Below, in pieces: positions 7,442 to 17,872 of a stretch of 64,000 nucleotides of DNA; within the stretch, counting starts at the first letter, position 1, and the number at the start of each line of letters is the position of its first letter. The notes beneath the pieces are model-generated. The model did no database searches. It was not told where the DNA came from and saw only the letters and a program-made list of their open reading frames with translations. The position numbers and the translations under genes were made by a program. This DNA comes from Erysipelotrichales bacterium (GTDB lineage Bacteria > Bacillota_I > Bacilli_A > Erysipelotrichales > Erysipelotrichaceae), in NCBI GenBank assembly GCA_910576855.1, contig CAJTJP010000008.1, forward strand, positions 33,760-97,759, read 5' to 3'.

Positions 7442-10400
7442 ATGTTTAGGAAAATGATTACAGCACTAACGGCGACATTGGGGTTATTTGCTGTAGCTTA
7501 TATTTATACAAACAGTAATATGTTGACTACTTTAAATGCACAATCTGCTCCTGTCTTTCAATTGCCGAAAGGCTCAAAGGTTATTTTAGGAACGTATAAT
7601 AATAAAGAAGTCGTATGGGATATCGGAAATAACAATAATAATGGAAATTATGTTTTAATGAGCAGTATGTCAATTAAGGAAATCAGTAATTACGATCCCA
7701 GTATACCATCTAAATTGGCTACTCCGATTCCTTTGGAAGAAAGAGATAATTATTGTTTGAACATGAATACGCATGATGGTATCGCTGCTATATTTTGTCC
7801 AACCACCAGTTTGAAAGATGAAATAAACCTAATTTCGTTAAATAATGCGGAAAACGCTTTGATGGTTAAATCCCCGTTCTTACCGCATTTCAATGATGTC
7901 AAAAATGGCGGATCGCTCGGCCTTGGGGTGAACGATCGAGCATTTAAAAATGATGTCGTATATTGGTTGGATGGCTATTTATCATCTTATGATTCGATAA
8001 ACGGAGGGTATCGCGGATTACACTTAAATGCGTTTCAAGTTGACCTGGCTCGTGCACTGTTTCCACATCCCACGAATGATGTTGATACACCATCTGTAAA
8101 GATTCAACCAATCGAAAGAATCGCTATAGGTTTTTCAAGTAATACCACAGGCAGTGCAGGTGTTGATCACTCTTTACGACCTTTTGCGATTATAAGTCCT
8201 GCTGAAATTATGTTTGCCGCAAATACCTCTTATACAGATGGTAAATGGCATAGCTATACAATAGATACAAGTAACTTAAATGCAAACAATGAATTGAATC
8301 CTAATAAATTAAGAATCCAATCATCTTTAACAGTTAATTTACAGGATATTAAAAGAAACAATCGTAGCACAGGCAAGGTTGTTAAAGATGGCAGTGTAGA
8401 CGTAACAGTAAGTGCGAACACAGGAGTCAATACAAGGATTTCAACAATCCTATATAACGATGCAGGAACTCAGATTCAATATTACAAGTTAGGAAACGCT
8501 ACGAAAAGTGGCACGAATGATTATTCAATAGATTTAAGCGGTATTCCTGTGGGTAAATATAAGCTTGCGGTAATTAATGAGGAATATGTTTCATCATCAC
8601 AGTTATCGGTAGAAAGTTCTCCGATTTCGGAGCTGTTGCCGCTTGAAATAGTAGAGCCACATAGACTTACTTATACGAAACAACCGCAAAGCGGGGCAAG
8701 TGCAGGCAAGGATTATGAATTCAGTAAGAATGTAAATGCAGGACAAACGGTAGGTAAGATAACAGTAAACCCGCAAGGAGTTATGCCGCTTACATATACG
8801 GTAGAAGCAAACGGTGATGATACTTATCAAAACTTCGAAGTCGATGGTTTAAGTAGCGGTGCTTCAAGCAGTACCTCGTTGAATGTAAAAATTAAAAGTA
8901 ATGCGCCTGATTTAATGAACGGGGGATTAAAAGCAGGAAGTTATAAATTCTGCATTACTGCAGTGGATGTGAATGGTGATCCTGTGGATACGAACGGAAA
9001 TCCGACACAAAAGGTATGTACCTCATTCACAGTAGAAAAGACAAGCTTAACGGTAGCTTTTGATGATCCGAATCAAACAAAGAAATCGGCAGCGGATGCC
9101 GCAACAGCTTGGAATGAAACTGCGACAGCGAACCCTAATACAGGAACTAAAGTAACTTATAGTGTGAGCGGCGGTGATACGTATTTGATTGATATCGATG
9201 CAGATACAGGAGCGATTACCTATAAGGGCAACGGTGCTTTCGGTAAAGTAAAGATAAAGGCAACCGCAGATGATGATCCGGCTACAGGAAATGATAATTA
9301 TAATAGTGCTTTCACAGAAAAGGAAATCATTATCTATAAACAAGTAGACGGAAGTGTGACACCGCATGCGAATTCATCTGATAGTATTACTCCTACCTTT
9401 ACCGCAACAGATACCAATGTAAAGACAAACGGAATTATCGGAACGATTCAAGGTACGACAGGAACACCGGATAATATCGGTGGTTCATCAACGATCACTT
9501 ATAAATACGGTCTTGAAACAGGCGGTGATTCGAGCTTATTCACTGTCGATCAAAGCACAGGAGTGATTAAGACAACTGGAAACCTTGGAGTACAAAGCTA
9601 TCATATCACGGTAACAGTATCTGATAAATGGAGCACCAAACAAATCCCGGTGACAATTAATGTCGGAGTAGCGAATGCAGAGGATTTAAGATTTTATGAA
9701 ACAAGCGCTGCCGTTAATATGATAAGTCAAAAGAGTGTGAAGGTAACAGATACGAATGTGAGTGTCTATGCGACAGTCAAAGGAAGCACCAATAATAATC
9801 CTGTGACCTATAGAATCAAGGACGGTTCCACAAATATCATCACAATCAATCCAAACAGCGGAGTAGTGACAATCAACGGTGTCGGAACGGTAACGATCGT
9901 AGCGGAAAAGGAAGGCGGAGTCGGACAGGCAAAGGCGGTAGCGGAGCTTACCTTTACAGTCACAGCGGGAACACAAAACTTCATCTATACAGATGATGCA
10001 GGAAATGAGCTGCCAAAAGATGGAAGCAGCTATAAGGCATACAGTGAGGTATATGCGCCAAACAAGACCTTTCAGCTTTATACCGCAGGTAATCCAACCG
10101 GTTCAACGGTAAACTATCAATTAAAAGCGGGAAGTCCTACGGATGTGATATCGGTAGATGCGAGTGGATTAGTAACGATATTGAACGCTTCCTTGAATAA
10201 TCAAATGGGCAAGGTGATTGTACAGGCAACCAGTCATGATCCTACAGGAAACTACAGCGATAAAACAATCGAATTACCAATCAATATAGAAAAGGGTACA
10301 AGAGTCATCAGCTTTAAAGAAAAACCAATCTATGTGACGAACGGAAAAGGCAAGGTTACACCTGTCACTGAGGTTGACGGAGTCGTAGATACCGATGGCG

Positions 10401-12517
10401 ATGTACTGATAGAAGTAGATACTAACGAGGATCACACCATCGCATGGACAAATGATAATAAAACAGTCGATTATAACTACAGCGGAGAAACAGGAAAAGA
10501 TATCAAGATCCATGCGACAAAGCCGATGAATCGCAATTATAAAGCTGCGGAAGCGGACGGAACGATTCATATCATGGGACCTGATGAAAACATTTTAGCC
10601 ATCACAAGTCCGGGACAGATCATCTACGGCGATCACTTTACGATAAGAAGCAGTCAATATGATGCAGACAGCACGAATGTACAGTATACCTTCGAGGTTG
10701 ATAAGACAACCTATATCTCTAGTCCAACAGTAAACGGCAACAGTGCCGAGTTTGATGCGAAACAATTCAGCGGAAGCAATAAGACAACAATTACAGTGAC
10801 AAGAACAGCGGACGGAGAAACACCGTTAAGTAAACAGGTACAGGTAACTGTACTTCCGAAGCCGATTGAAATCATCATCGATGATAAGGAAAAGCTAAAG
10901 GGCGAACAGAATCCGGCACTGACCTATCAGGATTTCAGAAGTGAGTTAGTATCATGGAACAGCGTGCAGGATGTAATACAGGAAAATGATATAAAGCTAA
11001 GCACAACGGCAAAAACAGATAGTAACGCAGGTGCATATCCGATCAAGGGAGATAGTAATACATTAAACAAGACCTATCCAAACTACAGCTTTAGCTTTAA
11101 GGAAGGAACACTGACGATCAAAGAGGAAGCCATTGAGGATGATTGGTATCACTTAGAGGTAGATGACGGAAACAACACTGCCTATACAGGTGATTGGACA
11201 AATCAAGATGTCAACATCATCAGCGACCATAATGAGTATATCAACATGTCACTTGATCAAAGTACATGGAAGCCAAATCAAGTAACAATCACAAAAGAGG
11301 GAGAAACAAACCAAAGCTTTTGGATGAAAAAGGATAGCGGAGCTATCACAAAAGAAAAACAAGAAATCATTAAGATAGATAAGACACCGCCAAAGTTAAA
11401 GAGTATTAAGGCAAAGGATTCTACAAATAAGCTGCAGGATATCATCAATAAACTCAGCGGCGGAATCTTCTTTAAACCGGGGACAGCATTTGAGATAACG
11501 ACAAGTGACAAAAAAGATGATTTGAAGGTCAGCGGCACAAAGGAAATCGCTTATAAGGTATACAAGACAGAGAAACAATCAAGAGCCGGAGATGAATTAG
11601 TCAAGGAAGGAACCTTAAGTGTTTCGAGTGAAAAGGCAAGCATTAAAATCGATGAAACAACAGGTACTTATAAGGTTTGTGTGATTTTGACTGACAACGC
11701 TGAAAATGTAAGTGATGAAGCATGTTCAGAGCTTAATATCAGAGCGATCGGTGTAGATAGTGACGGTGATGGAATTCCTGATATCAATATTGATATTGAC
11801 GGAGACGGTATTCCCGATTTAAATGTCACAAGAAATCCTGATGATCCTGAGGATAAAATACCATATTTGAACATCGATACCGATGGTGACGGCAAACCCG
11901 ATATGAACATCGATACGGATGGTGATGGAGAGCCTAATCTGAATACAGGAATCGTAAAGGAATGGCATCCTGATAAGTTAGTAGATATTGACGGTGACGG
12001 AGTCCCTGACTATAAAACAGATTCGACTTTAAAAGGCTTGAACAATCGCGATACAGATAAGGATGGGTATCCTGATCTCAACATCGATTTAGATTTAGAC
12101 GGCTTACCTGAATTAAACATCAATACAGACGGCAAGCTTGATAAACCGCAAACGAATATTGACAGTGACGGAGATGGCATAGCGGATATCAATATTGATG
12201 AGGACAAGGATGGAATTCCTGATAAAAATATTGTAGAGATTACGGAATGGAAGCCAAACCATAATGTCAGCAAGGACGGTAAAGTTATTTACGACACAAT
12301 GGAGATTAATAAACAAGAGGAGCCCAATGATAAGCCAACAATGCCGAATCAAAACATTGACACGGATGTAAAGGGAAGCTATTATCCGGGAGATAATGTA
12401 GGTGGAGCTATCACAGGTGATACAACCGATACTATGCTCTATGTAAGTATGATGATGTTCATGATCGGAGTAATCAACTATCTGTTATACAGATATAAGA
12501 AAGATACATTTCAATAA
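7442..12517 (+). CDS. Giant cell-surface protein A (cadherin/Ig-like, MBG and Ca-binding repeats)
   Basis: A 1691-residue secreted, wall- or membrane-anchored protein. Order: signal peptide ending near LNAQSA (residues 1-37); a head domain (about 45-267) starting KGSKVILGTYNNKEVVWDIGN and ending LRPFAIISPAEIMFA, which resembles the DUF6273-type domains of other Bacillota; several cadherin/Ig-like beta domains (about 280-1130); an MBG-like domain (about 1141-1226, GEQNPALTYQDF); an Ig-like module with GETNQSFWMKK; DxDGDGxPDxNI calcium-binding repeats (about 1437-1606) interrupted by EWKP-type segments; then GGAITGD, a hydrophobic helix and a basic tail. GGAAAGGAAAG precedes the ATG at 7442; an upstream TTG is rejected. 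It is the first gene behind sigma-1. Adhesion is likely but inferred. Confidence 0.85.
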   Translation: MFRKMITALTATLGLFAVAYIYTNSNMLTTLNAQSAPVFQLPKGSKVILGTYNNKEVVWDIGNNNNNGNYVLMSSMSIKEISNYDPSIPSKLATPIPLEERDNYCLNMNTHDGIAAIFCPTTSLKDEINLISLNNAENALMVKSPFLPHFNDVKNGGSLGLGVNDRAFKNDVVYWLDGYLSSYDSINGGYRGLHLNAFQVDLARALFPHPTNDVDTPSVKIQPIERIAIGFSSNTTGSAGVDHSLRPFAIISPAEIMFAANTSYTDGKWHSYTIDTSNLNANNELNPNKLRIQSSLTVNLQDIKRNNRSTGKVVKDGSVDVTVSANTGVNTRISTILYNDAGTQIQYYKLGNATKSGTNDYSIDLSGIPVGKYKLAVINEEYVSSSQLSVESSPISELLPLEIVEPHRLTYTKQPQSGASAGKDYEFSKNVNAGQTVGKITVNPQGVMPLTYTVEANGDDTYQNFEVDGLSSGASSSTSLNVKIKSNAPDLMNGGLKAGSYKFCITAVDVNGDPVDTNGNPTQKVCTSFTVEKTSLTVAFDDPNQTKKSAADAATAWNETATANPNTGTKVTYSVSGGDTYLIDIDADTGAITYKGNGAFGKVKIKATADDDPATGNDNYNSAFTEKEIIIYKQVDGSVTPHANSSDSITPTFTATDTNVKTNGIIGTIQGTTGTPDNIGGSSTITYKYGLETGGDSSLFTVDQSTGVIKTTGNLGVQSYHITVTVSDKWSTKQIPVTINVGVANAEDLRFYETSAAVNMISQKSVKVTDTNVSVYATVKGSTNNNPVTYRIKDGSTNIITINPNSGVVTINGVGTVTIVAEKEGGVGQAKAVAELTFTVTAGTQNFIYTDDAGNELPKDGSSYKAYSEVYAPNKTFQLYTAGNPTGSTVNYQLKAGSPTDVISVDASGLVTILNASLNNQMGKVIVQATSHDPTGNYSDKTIELPINIEKGTRVISFKEKPIYVTNGKGKVTPVTEVDGVVDTDGDVLIEVDTNEDHTIAWTNDNKTVDYNYSGETGKDIKIHATKPMNRNYKAAEADGTIHIMGPDENILAITSPGQIIYGDHFTIRSSQYDADSTNVQYTFEVDKTTYISSPTVNGNSAEFDAKQFSGSNKTTITVTRTADGETPLSKQVQVTVLPKPIEIIIDDKEKLKGEQNPALTYQDFRSELVSWNSVQDVIQENDIKLSTTAKTDSNAGAYPIKGDSNTLNKTYPNYSFSFKEGTLTIKEEAIEDDWYHLEVDDGNNTAYTGDWTNQDVNIISDHNEYINMSLDQSTWKPNQVTITKEGETNQSFWMKKDSGAITKEKQEIIKIDKTPPKLKSIKAKDSTNKLQDIINKLSGGIFFKPGTAFEITTSDKKDDLKVSGTKEIAYKVYKTEKQSRAGDELVKEGTLSVSSEKASIKIDETTGTYKVCVILTDNAENVSDEACSELNIRAIGVDSDGDGIPDINIDIDGDGIPDLNVTRNPDDPEDKIPYLNIDTDGDGKPDMNIDTDGDGEPNLNTGIVKEWHPDKLVDIDGDGVPDYKTDSTLKGLNNRDTDKDGYPDLNIDLDLDGLPELNINTDGKLDKPQTNIDSDGDGIADINIDEDKDGIPDKNIVEITEWKPNHNVSKDGKVIYDTMEINKQEEPNDKPTMPNQNIDTDVKGSYYPGDNVGGAITGDTTDTMLYVSMMMFMIGVINYLLYRYKKDTFQ

Positions 12518-12522
12518 AAAAA

Positions 12523-12642
12523 GTCTATCAAGGTAGACATTAATGGAGATAGGAAAAAGTTATTGAAATATATGTTTCTGAATAGAAAAACAGGCATTTT
12601 TGATTCAAAAACACCTGTTTCATATTGTCTACATTTATAGAC
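12523..12642. promoter_or_regulatory. Invertible cassette 1 (between A and B), opposite orientation to cassettes 2 and 3
   Basis: A 120-bp element bounded by GTCTATCAAGGTAGAC (12523-12538) and GTCTACATTTATAGAC (12627-12642), two palindromic sites that are also inverted repeats of each other. Its 88-bp interior is the reverse complement of the interior of cassette 3 at 80 of 88 positions, and is likewise inverted relative to cassette 2. The ribosome site and ATG of gene B follow just outside the right site, so inversion would leave translation signals intact. The alignment is direct observation; the inversion mechanism follows from known phase-variation systems. Confidence 0.9.
12600..12628 (+). 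promoter_or_regulatory. Candidate promoter inside cassette 1 pointing into gene B
   Basis: TTGATT (12600-12605), a 17-base spacer and TATTGT (12623-12628), reading toward B. The embedded ACACCTGTTT and the following TAT(T/C)GTCT are also present before gene C (20751-20772), where the pairing half of the hairpin is absent, which suggests they are kept as promoter elements. An ECF-type -10 reading of GTCTA is also possible. Confidence 0.45.
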
Positions 12643-12663
12643 ATAAAGAAAGGAATGATTTGT

Positions 12664-15600
12664 ATGTTAAAGAGATTGATTACACTTTTATTGCTTATAT
12701 TAGGTGTATTCACTGTTGCTAATATATACGAAAGCAGTGGTATGCTGACTACTTTAAATGCACAATCTGCTCCTGCTTTTATATTACCTAAAGGTTCAAA
12801 GGTAGTTTTAGGTAAATACAATAATAAAGAAGTTGTATGGGATATCGGAAATAACAATAATAACGGAAATTATGTGTTGATGAGCAGTAAACCAATCGTG
12901 GACAGTATAACGGTTTTAAATAAAAATTTGCCATATACATCCAGTGTTAAACCAAATGACAGCGATAAAGATAATTACTGTATCAAATTTTATCAAGCAA
13001 ACGATTCGTCTTATGCATATTGTCCTACAACACCGTTGAAAGATAAGATAAATGATATTGTATTGAACAATACAGAAACAGAGATATTAAGCAGAAATCC
13101 TTTTTTACCTTCTGTTGTTGAAGTGAGAAATGGCGGAACGCTTGGCTTAACGGTAAATGACAGAGCATTTAAAGGTATCAGCAGTGACGGTTGGTTAGAT
13201 AAAAGCTATTGGCTGGATGGGAGAGTTGTAGATGAATTCAGTTTTAATACGGCCTATAAAGATGTTTATATGAATGTCATTCAGGTTGGTGCTTCTTTAA
13301 CTGTTACAGAAACCAATGATACTAAGTATGACTATAAGGATTATGACACAGGAATAAGGTATTCAGGAAAAACAGAAAAAATATTTAGACATCCTGTAGA
13401 TAACTGGATTAGTTCGGGAGGAACCGTTTTTTATTCATCATTACGGCCTTTTTCAAAGTTGAACAGAGCTAAGGTAATGTTTGCTGCTAATACATCTTAT
13501 ACTGACGGAAACTGGCACAGCTTTGCGATTGATTCCGCAAATCTAAATGAACTGAATGAACTAAATCCAAATAAATTAAGAGTCCAATCATCATTAACCG
13601 CTGATTTACAAGATATTAAAAGAAATAATCAAAGTATCACTAAGGTTATAAAAAACGGCAGTGTAGATATATCAGTAAATGCAAATACAGGAAGTAGTAC
13701 AAGAATGTCAGTGATTCTCTATAATGAGGCAGGGACACAAATTCAATATTACAAGTTAGGAAATGCAACACAAGATGGTACGAATGATTATTCGGTTAAT
13801 TTAACCGGTATACCGGTGGGGAGCTATCAAGTGGCGGTCATCAATGAGGAATATGTTTCATCATCACAGATAGCGGTTAAGAGCTCTCCGATATCGAATT
13901 TATTACCGTTAGAAATTGTTGAACCGCACAAGATTACTTATACAAAACAACCGCAAAGCGGGGCAAACAGCGGTAAGGATTATGAGGTTACTAAAAATGT
14001 AAATGCGGGACAAACGGTAGGTAAGATAACAGTAAGCCCGCAAGGAGTTATGCCATTAACTTATACGATAGAGGCAAACGGTGATGATACTTATCAAAAC
14101 TTCGAAGTCGATGGTTTAAGCAGCGGTGCTTCAAACAGTACCTCACTTAATGTGAAAATAAAAGGAAATGCACCGGATTTAGTAAATGGTGGATTAAAGG
14201 CAGGGAGCTATAAGTTTTGTATAAGTACAGTGGATGCGAACGGTGATCCGACTACGGCAAATTCTAATTCCAAGGTATGTGCTTCATTTACGGTAGAAAA
14301 GACAAGCTTAACGGTAGCTTTTGATGATTCGAATCAGACAAAGAAATCAATAGCGGATGCTTCAACAGCTTGGAATGAAACAGCGAGTACTACTCCTAAT
14401 ACAGGAACTAAAGTAACTTATAGTGTGAGTGGCGGAGATACGTATTTGATTGATATCGATGCGGATACAGGAGCGATTACCTATAAGGGCAACGGTGCTT
14501 TCGGTAAAGTAAAAATCAAGGCAACCGCTGATGATGATCAGGCTTCAGGAAATGATAATTATAATAGTGCTTTCACAGAAAAGGAAATCATTATTTATAA
14601 ACAAGTAGACGGAAGTGTGACACCGCATGCGAATTCATCTGATAGTATTACTCCTACCTTTACCGCAACAGATACCAATGTAAAGACAAACGGAATTATC
14701 GGAACGATTCAAGGTACGACAGGAACACCGGATAATATCGGTGGTTCATCAACGATTACTTATAAATACGGTCTTGAAACAGGCGGTGATTCGAGCTTAT
14801 TCACTGTCGATCCAAACACAGGAGTCATTAAGACGACAGGAAACTTAGGAGTACAAAGCTATCATATCACGGTAACAGTATCTGATAAATGGAGCACCAA
14901 ACAAATCCCGGTGACAATTAATGTCGGAGTAGCGAATGCAGAGGATTTAAGATTTTATGAAACAAGCGCTGCCGTTAATATGATAAGTCAAAAGAGCGTA
15001 AAGGTAACAGATACGAATGTGAGTGTCTATGCGACAGTCAAGGGAAGCACCAATAATAATCCTGTGACCTATAGAATCAAGGACGGTTCCACAAATATCA
15101 TCACGATCAATCCAAACAGCGGAGTAGTGACAATCAACGGAGTAGGAACGGTAACGATCGTAGCGGAAAAGGAAGGCGGAGTCGGACAGGCAAAGGCGGT
15201 AGCGGAGCTAACCTTTACAGTCACAGCGGGAACACAAAACTTCATCTATACAGATGATGCGGGAAATGAGCTGCCGAAGGATGGAAGCAGCTATAAGGCA
15301 TACAGTGAGGTATATGCGCCAAACAAAACCTTTCAGCTCTATACGGCAGGAAATCCTACAGGAAGTAGTGTAACGTATCAATTAAAAGCGGGAAGTCCTA
15401 GCGATGTGATATCGGTAGATGCGAGTGGATTAGTAACGATATTGAATGCTTCATTGAATAATCAAATGGGCAGGGTGATTGTAGAGGCAACGAGTCATGA
15501 TCCAACAGGAAACTACAGTGATAAAACGATTGAATTATCGATTAATATAGAAAAGGGCACAAGAGTCATCAGCTTTAAAGAAAAACCAATCTATGTGACG

Positions 15601-17781
15601 AACGGAAAAGGCAAGGTAACACCTGTTACAGAGGTTGACGGAGTTGTCGATACAGATGGCGATGTACTGATCGAGGTGGATACTAACGAGGATCATACCA
15701 TCGCATGGACAAATGATAATAAAACAGTCGATTATAACTACAGCGGAGATACGGGAAAAGATATCAAGATCCGTGCGACAAAGCCGATGAATCGAAATTA
15801 TAAAGCTGCGGAAGCGGATGGAACGATTCATATTATGGGACCTGATGAAAACATCTTAGCTATCACAAGTCCGGGACAAATCATCTACGGCGATCACTTT
15901 ACGATAAGAAGCAGTCAATATGATGCAGACAGCACGAATGTACAATACACCTTCGAGGTTGATAAAGCGACTTATATCTCTAGTCCAACAGTGAATGGTA
16001 ACAGTGCCGAGTTTGATGCGAAACAATTCAGCGGAAGCAATAAGACAACAATCACAGTGACAAGAACAGCGGACGGAGAAACACCGCTAAGTAAACAAGT
16101 ACAGGTAACGGTATTACCGAAGCCGATCGAAATCATCATCGATGATAAGGAAAAGCTAAAGGGTGAAGTAAATCCAACATTGACGTATCAGGACTTCAGA
16201 AGTGAGTTAGTATCCTGGAACGGCGTGCAGGATGTAATACAGGAAAATGATATAAAGCTAAGCACAACGGCAAAAACAGATAGTAACGCAGGAGCATATC
16301 CAATCAAGGGAGATAGTAATACATTAAACAAGACCTATCCAAACTACAGCTTTAGCTTTAAAAAGGGAACCTTAACAATCAAAGAGGAAGCCATTGAGGA
16401 TGATTGGTATCACTTAGAGGTAGATGACGGAAACAACACCGCCTATACAGGTGATTGGACAAATAAGGATGTGAACATCATCAGCGATCATAACGAGTAT
16501 ATTAATCTATCATTAGATGGAAGCACATGGAAACCAAACCAAGTCACAGTCACAAAAGAGGGAGAAACAAACCAAAGCTTTTGGATGAAAAAGGACAGCG
16601 GAGCTATCACAAAAGAGAAGCAGGAAATCATCAAGATAGATAAGACACCGCCAAAGTTAAAGAGTATTAAGGCAAAGGATTCTACAAATAAGCTGCAGGA
16701 TATCATCAATAAGCTAAGCGGCGGAATCTTCTTTAAGCCGGGAACATCATTTGAAATCACAACGGATGACTCCAAAGATAAGTTAAAAGTGAGTGGGACA
16801 AAGGAAATCGCTTATAAGGTATACAAGACAGAGGCACAATCAAGAGCCGGAGATGAATTAGTCAAGGAAGGAATCTTAAGCATATCAAACGAAAAGGCAA
16901 GCATTAAAATCGATGAAACAACAGGTACTTATAAGGTTTGTGTGATTTTGACTGACAACGCTGAAAATGTAAGTGATGAAGCATGTTCAGAGCTTAATAT
17001 CAGAGCGATCGGTGTAGATAGTGACGGAGACGGAATTCCTGATATCAACATTGACATTGACGGAGACGGTATTCCTGATTTAAATGTCACAAGAAATCCT
17101 GATGATCCTGAGGATAAAATACCATATTTGAACATTGATACCGATGGAGACGGCAAACCCGATATGAACATCGATACGGATGGTGATGGCGAGCCTAATC
17201 TGAATACAGGAATCGTAAAGGAATGGCATCCTGATAAGTTAGTAGATATTGACGGTGACGGTGTCCCTGACTATAAAACAGATTCGACTTTAAAAGGCTT
17301 GAACAATCGCGATACAGATAAGGATGGTTATCCTGATCTCAACATCGATTTAGATTTAGACGGCTTACCTGAATTAAACATCAATACAGACGGCAAGCTT
17401 GATAAACCGCAAACGAATATTGACGGTGACGGCGATGGCATACCTGATATCAATATTGATGAGGACAAGGATGGAATTCCTGATAAAAACATTGTAGAGA
17501 TTACGGAATGGAAGCCAAACCATAATGTAAGCAAGGACGGTAAAGTTATTTACGACACAATGGAGATTAATAAACAAGAGGAGCCCAATGATAAGCCAAC
17601 AATGCCGAATCAAAACATTGACACGGATGTAAAGGGAAGCTATTATCCGGGAGATAATGTAGGTGGAGCTATCACAGGTGATACAACCGATACTATGCTT
17701 TATATCACTCTTGTTAATCTTTCATTAGGAATCATAAGCTATATACTTTATAAAAAGCACTTTGTAAGAAATACATTTTAG
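12664..17781 (+). CDS. Giant cell-surface protein B, paralogue of A
   Basis: A 1705-residue paralogue of A with the same order: signal peptide (LNAQSA), DUF6273-like head with its own divergent sequence (about 45-290), cadherin/Ig-like domains, MBG-like domain (about 1153-1238), DxDGDG repeats (about 1449-1618), GGAITGD anchor motif, hydrophobic helix and basic tail. From about 14596 to 17690 the DNA is nearly identical to 9331-12420 of A, while the heads differ strongly, so the exposed head varies on a constant stalk. The ATG at 12664 follows AAAGGAA; an upstream in-frame start would lie inside the inversion cassette. Its expression is probably set by cassette 1. Confidence 0.85.
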   Translation: MLKRLITLLLLILGVFTVANIYESSGMLTTLNAQSAPAFILPKGSKVVLGKYNNKEVVWDIGNNNNNGNYVLMSSKPIVDSITVLNKNLPYTSSVKPNDSDKDNYCIKFYQANDSSYAYCPTTPLKDKINDIVLNNTETEILSRNPFLPSVVEVRNGGTLGLTVNDRAFKGISSDGWLDKSYWLDGRVVDEFSFNTAYKDVYMNVIQVGASLTVTETNDTKYDYKDYDTGIRYSGKTEKIFRHPVDNWISSGGTVFYSSLRPFSKLNRAKVMFAANTSYTDGNWHSFAIDSANLNELNELNPNKLRVQSSLTADLQDIKRNNQSITKVIKNGSVDISVNANTGSSTRMSVILYNEAGTQIQYYKLGNATQDGTNDYSVNLTGIPVGSYQVAVINEEYVSSSQIAVKSSPISNLLPLEIVEPHKITYTKQPQSGANSGKDYEVTKNVNAGQTVGKITVSPQGVMPLTYTIEANGDDTYQNFEVDGLSSGASNSTSLNVKIKGNAPDLVNGGLKAGSYKFCISTVDANGDPTTANSNSKVCASFTVEKTSLTVAFDDSNQTKKSIADASTAWNETASTTPNTGTKVTYSVSGGDTYLIDIDADTGAITYKGNGAFGKVKIKATADDDQASGNDNYNSAFTEKEIIIYKQVDGSVTPHANSSDSITPTFTATDTNVKTNGIIGTIQGTTGTPDNIGGSSTITYKYGLETGGDSSLFTVDPNTGVIKTTGNLGVQSYHITVTVSDKWSTKQIPVTINVGVANAEDLRFYETSAAVNMISQKSVKVTDTNVSVYATVKGSTNNNPVTYRIKDGSTNIITINPNSGVVTINGVGTVTIVAEKEGGVGQAKAVAELTFTVTAGTQNFIYTDDAGNELPKDGSSYKAYSEVYAPNKTFQLYTAGNPTGSSVTYQLKAGSPSDVISVDASGLVTILNASLNNQMGRVIVEATSHDPTGNYSDKTIELSINIEKGTRVISFKEKPIYVTNGKGKVTPVTEVDGVVDTDGDVLIEVDTNEDHTIAWTNDNKTVDYNYSGDTGKDIKIRATKPMNRNYKAAEADGTIHIMGPDENILAITSPGQIIYGDHFTIRSSQYDADSTNVQYTFEVDKATYISSPTVNGNSAEFDAKQFSGSNKTTITVTRTADGETPLSKQVQVTVLPKPIEIIIDDKEKLKGEVNPTLTYQDFRSELVSWNGVQDVIQENDIKLSTTAKTDSNAGAYPIKGDSNTLNKTYPNYSFSFKKGTLTIKEEAIEDDWYHLEVDDGNNTAYTGDWTNKDVNIISDHNEYINLSLDGSTWKPNQVTVTKEGETNQSFWMKKDSGAITKEKQEIIKIDKTPPKLKSIKAKDSTNKLQDIINKLSGGIFFKPGTSFEITTDDSKDKLKVSGTKEIAYKVYKTEAQSRAGDELVKEGILSISNEKASIKIDETTGTYKVCVILTDNAENVSDEACSELNIRAIGVDSDGDGIPDINIDIDGDGIPDLNVTRNPDDPEDKIPYLNIDTDGDGKPDMNIDTDGDGEPNLNTGIVKEWHPDKLVDIDGDGVPDYKTDSTLKGLNNRDTDKDGYPDLNIDLDLDGLPELNINTDGKLDKPQTNIDGDGDGIPDINIDEDKDGIPDKNIVEITEWKPNHNVSKDGKVIYDTMEINKQEEPNDKPTMPNQNIDTDVKGSYYPGDNVGGAITGDTTDTMLYITLVNLSLGIISYILYKKHFVRNTF

Positions 17782-17797
17782 TATAAGCATTAGAAAC

Positions 17798-17827
17798 AGC
17801 GGTTTATCAAACGATACTCCGCTTTTC
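17798..17827 (+). terminator. Probable terminator of surface array 1
   Basis: AGCGG (17798-17802) pairs with CCGCT (17819-17823), followed by TTTC. The stem is short, so termination is only probable. Confidence 0.4.
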
Positions 17828-17872
17828 ATAGTGTATTTGAAAGCATTAAAAATTAAAGCTTTAGCTTTAAGG

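Noticed and set aside
9047..12352. Long minus-strand open frames inside surface genes A-E, some with repetitive Ser/Pro-rich translations such as FKSGLPSPSLS
   Set aside because: They are antisense shadows of the DxDGDG repeats and Thr/Ser-rich domains, lack ribosome sites, and recur only because the sense genes are paralogous.
12540..12626. Interpreting the inter-paralogue cassettes as REP/MITE-type mobile repeats
   Set aside because: They sit at exactly equivalent places, have identical 120-bp length with no target duplication, and occur only between members of the arrays; site-specific inversion explains all of this better. It stays a secondary option until flipping is shown.
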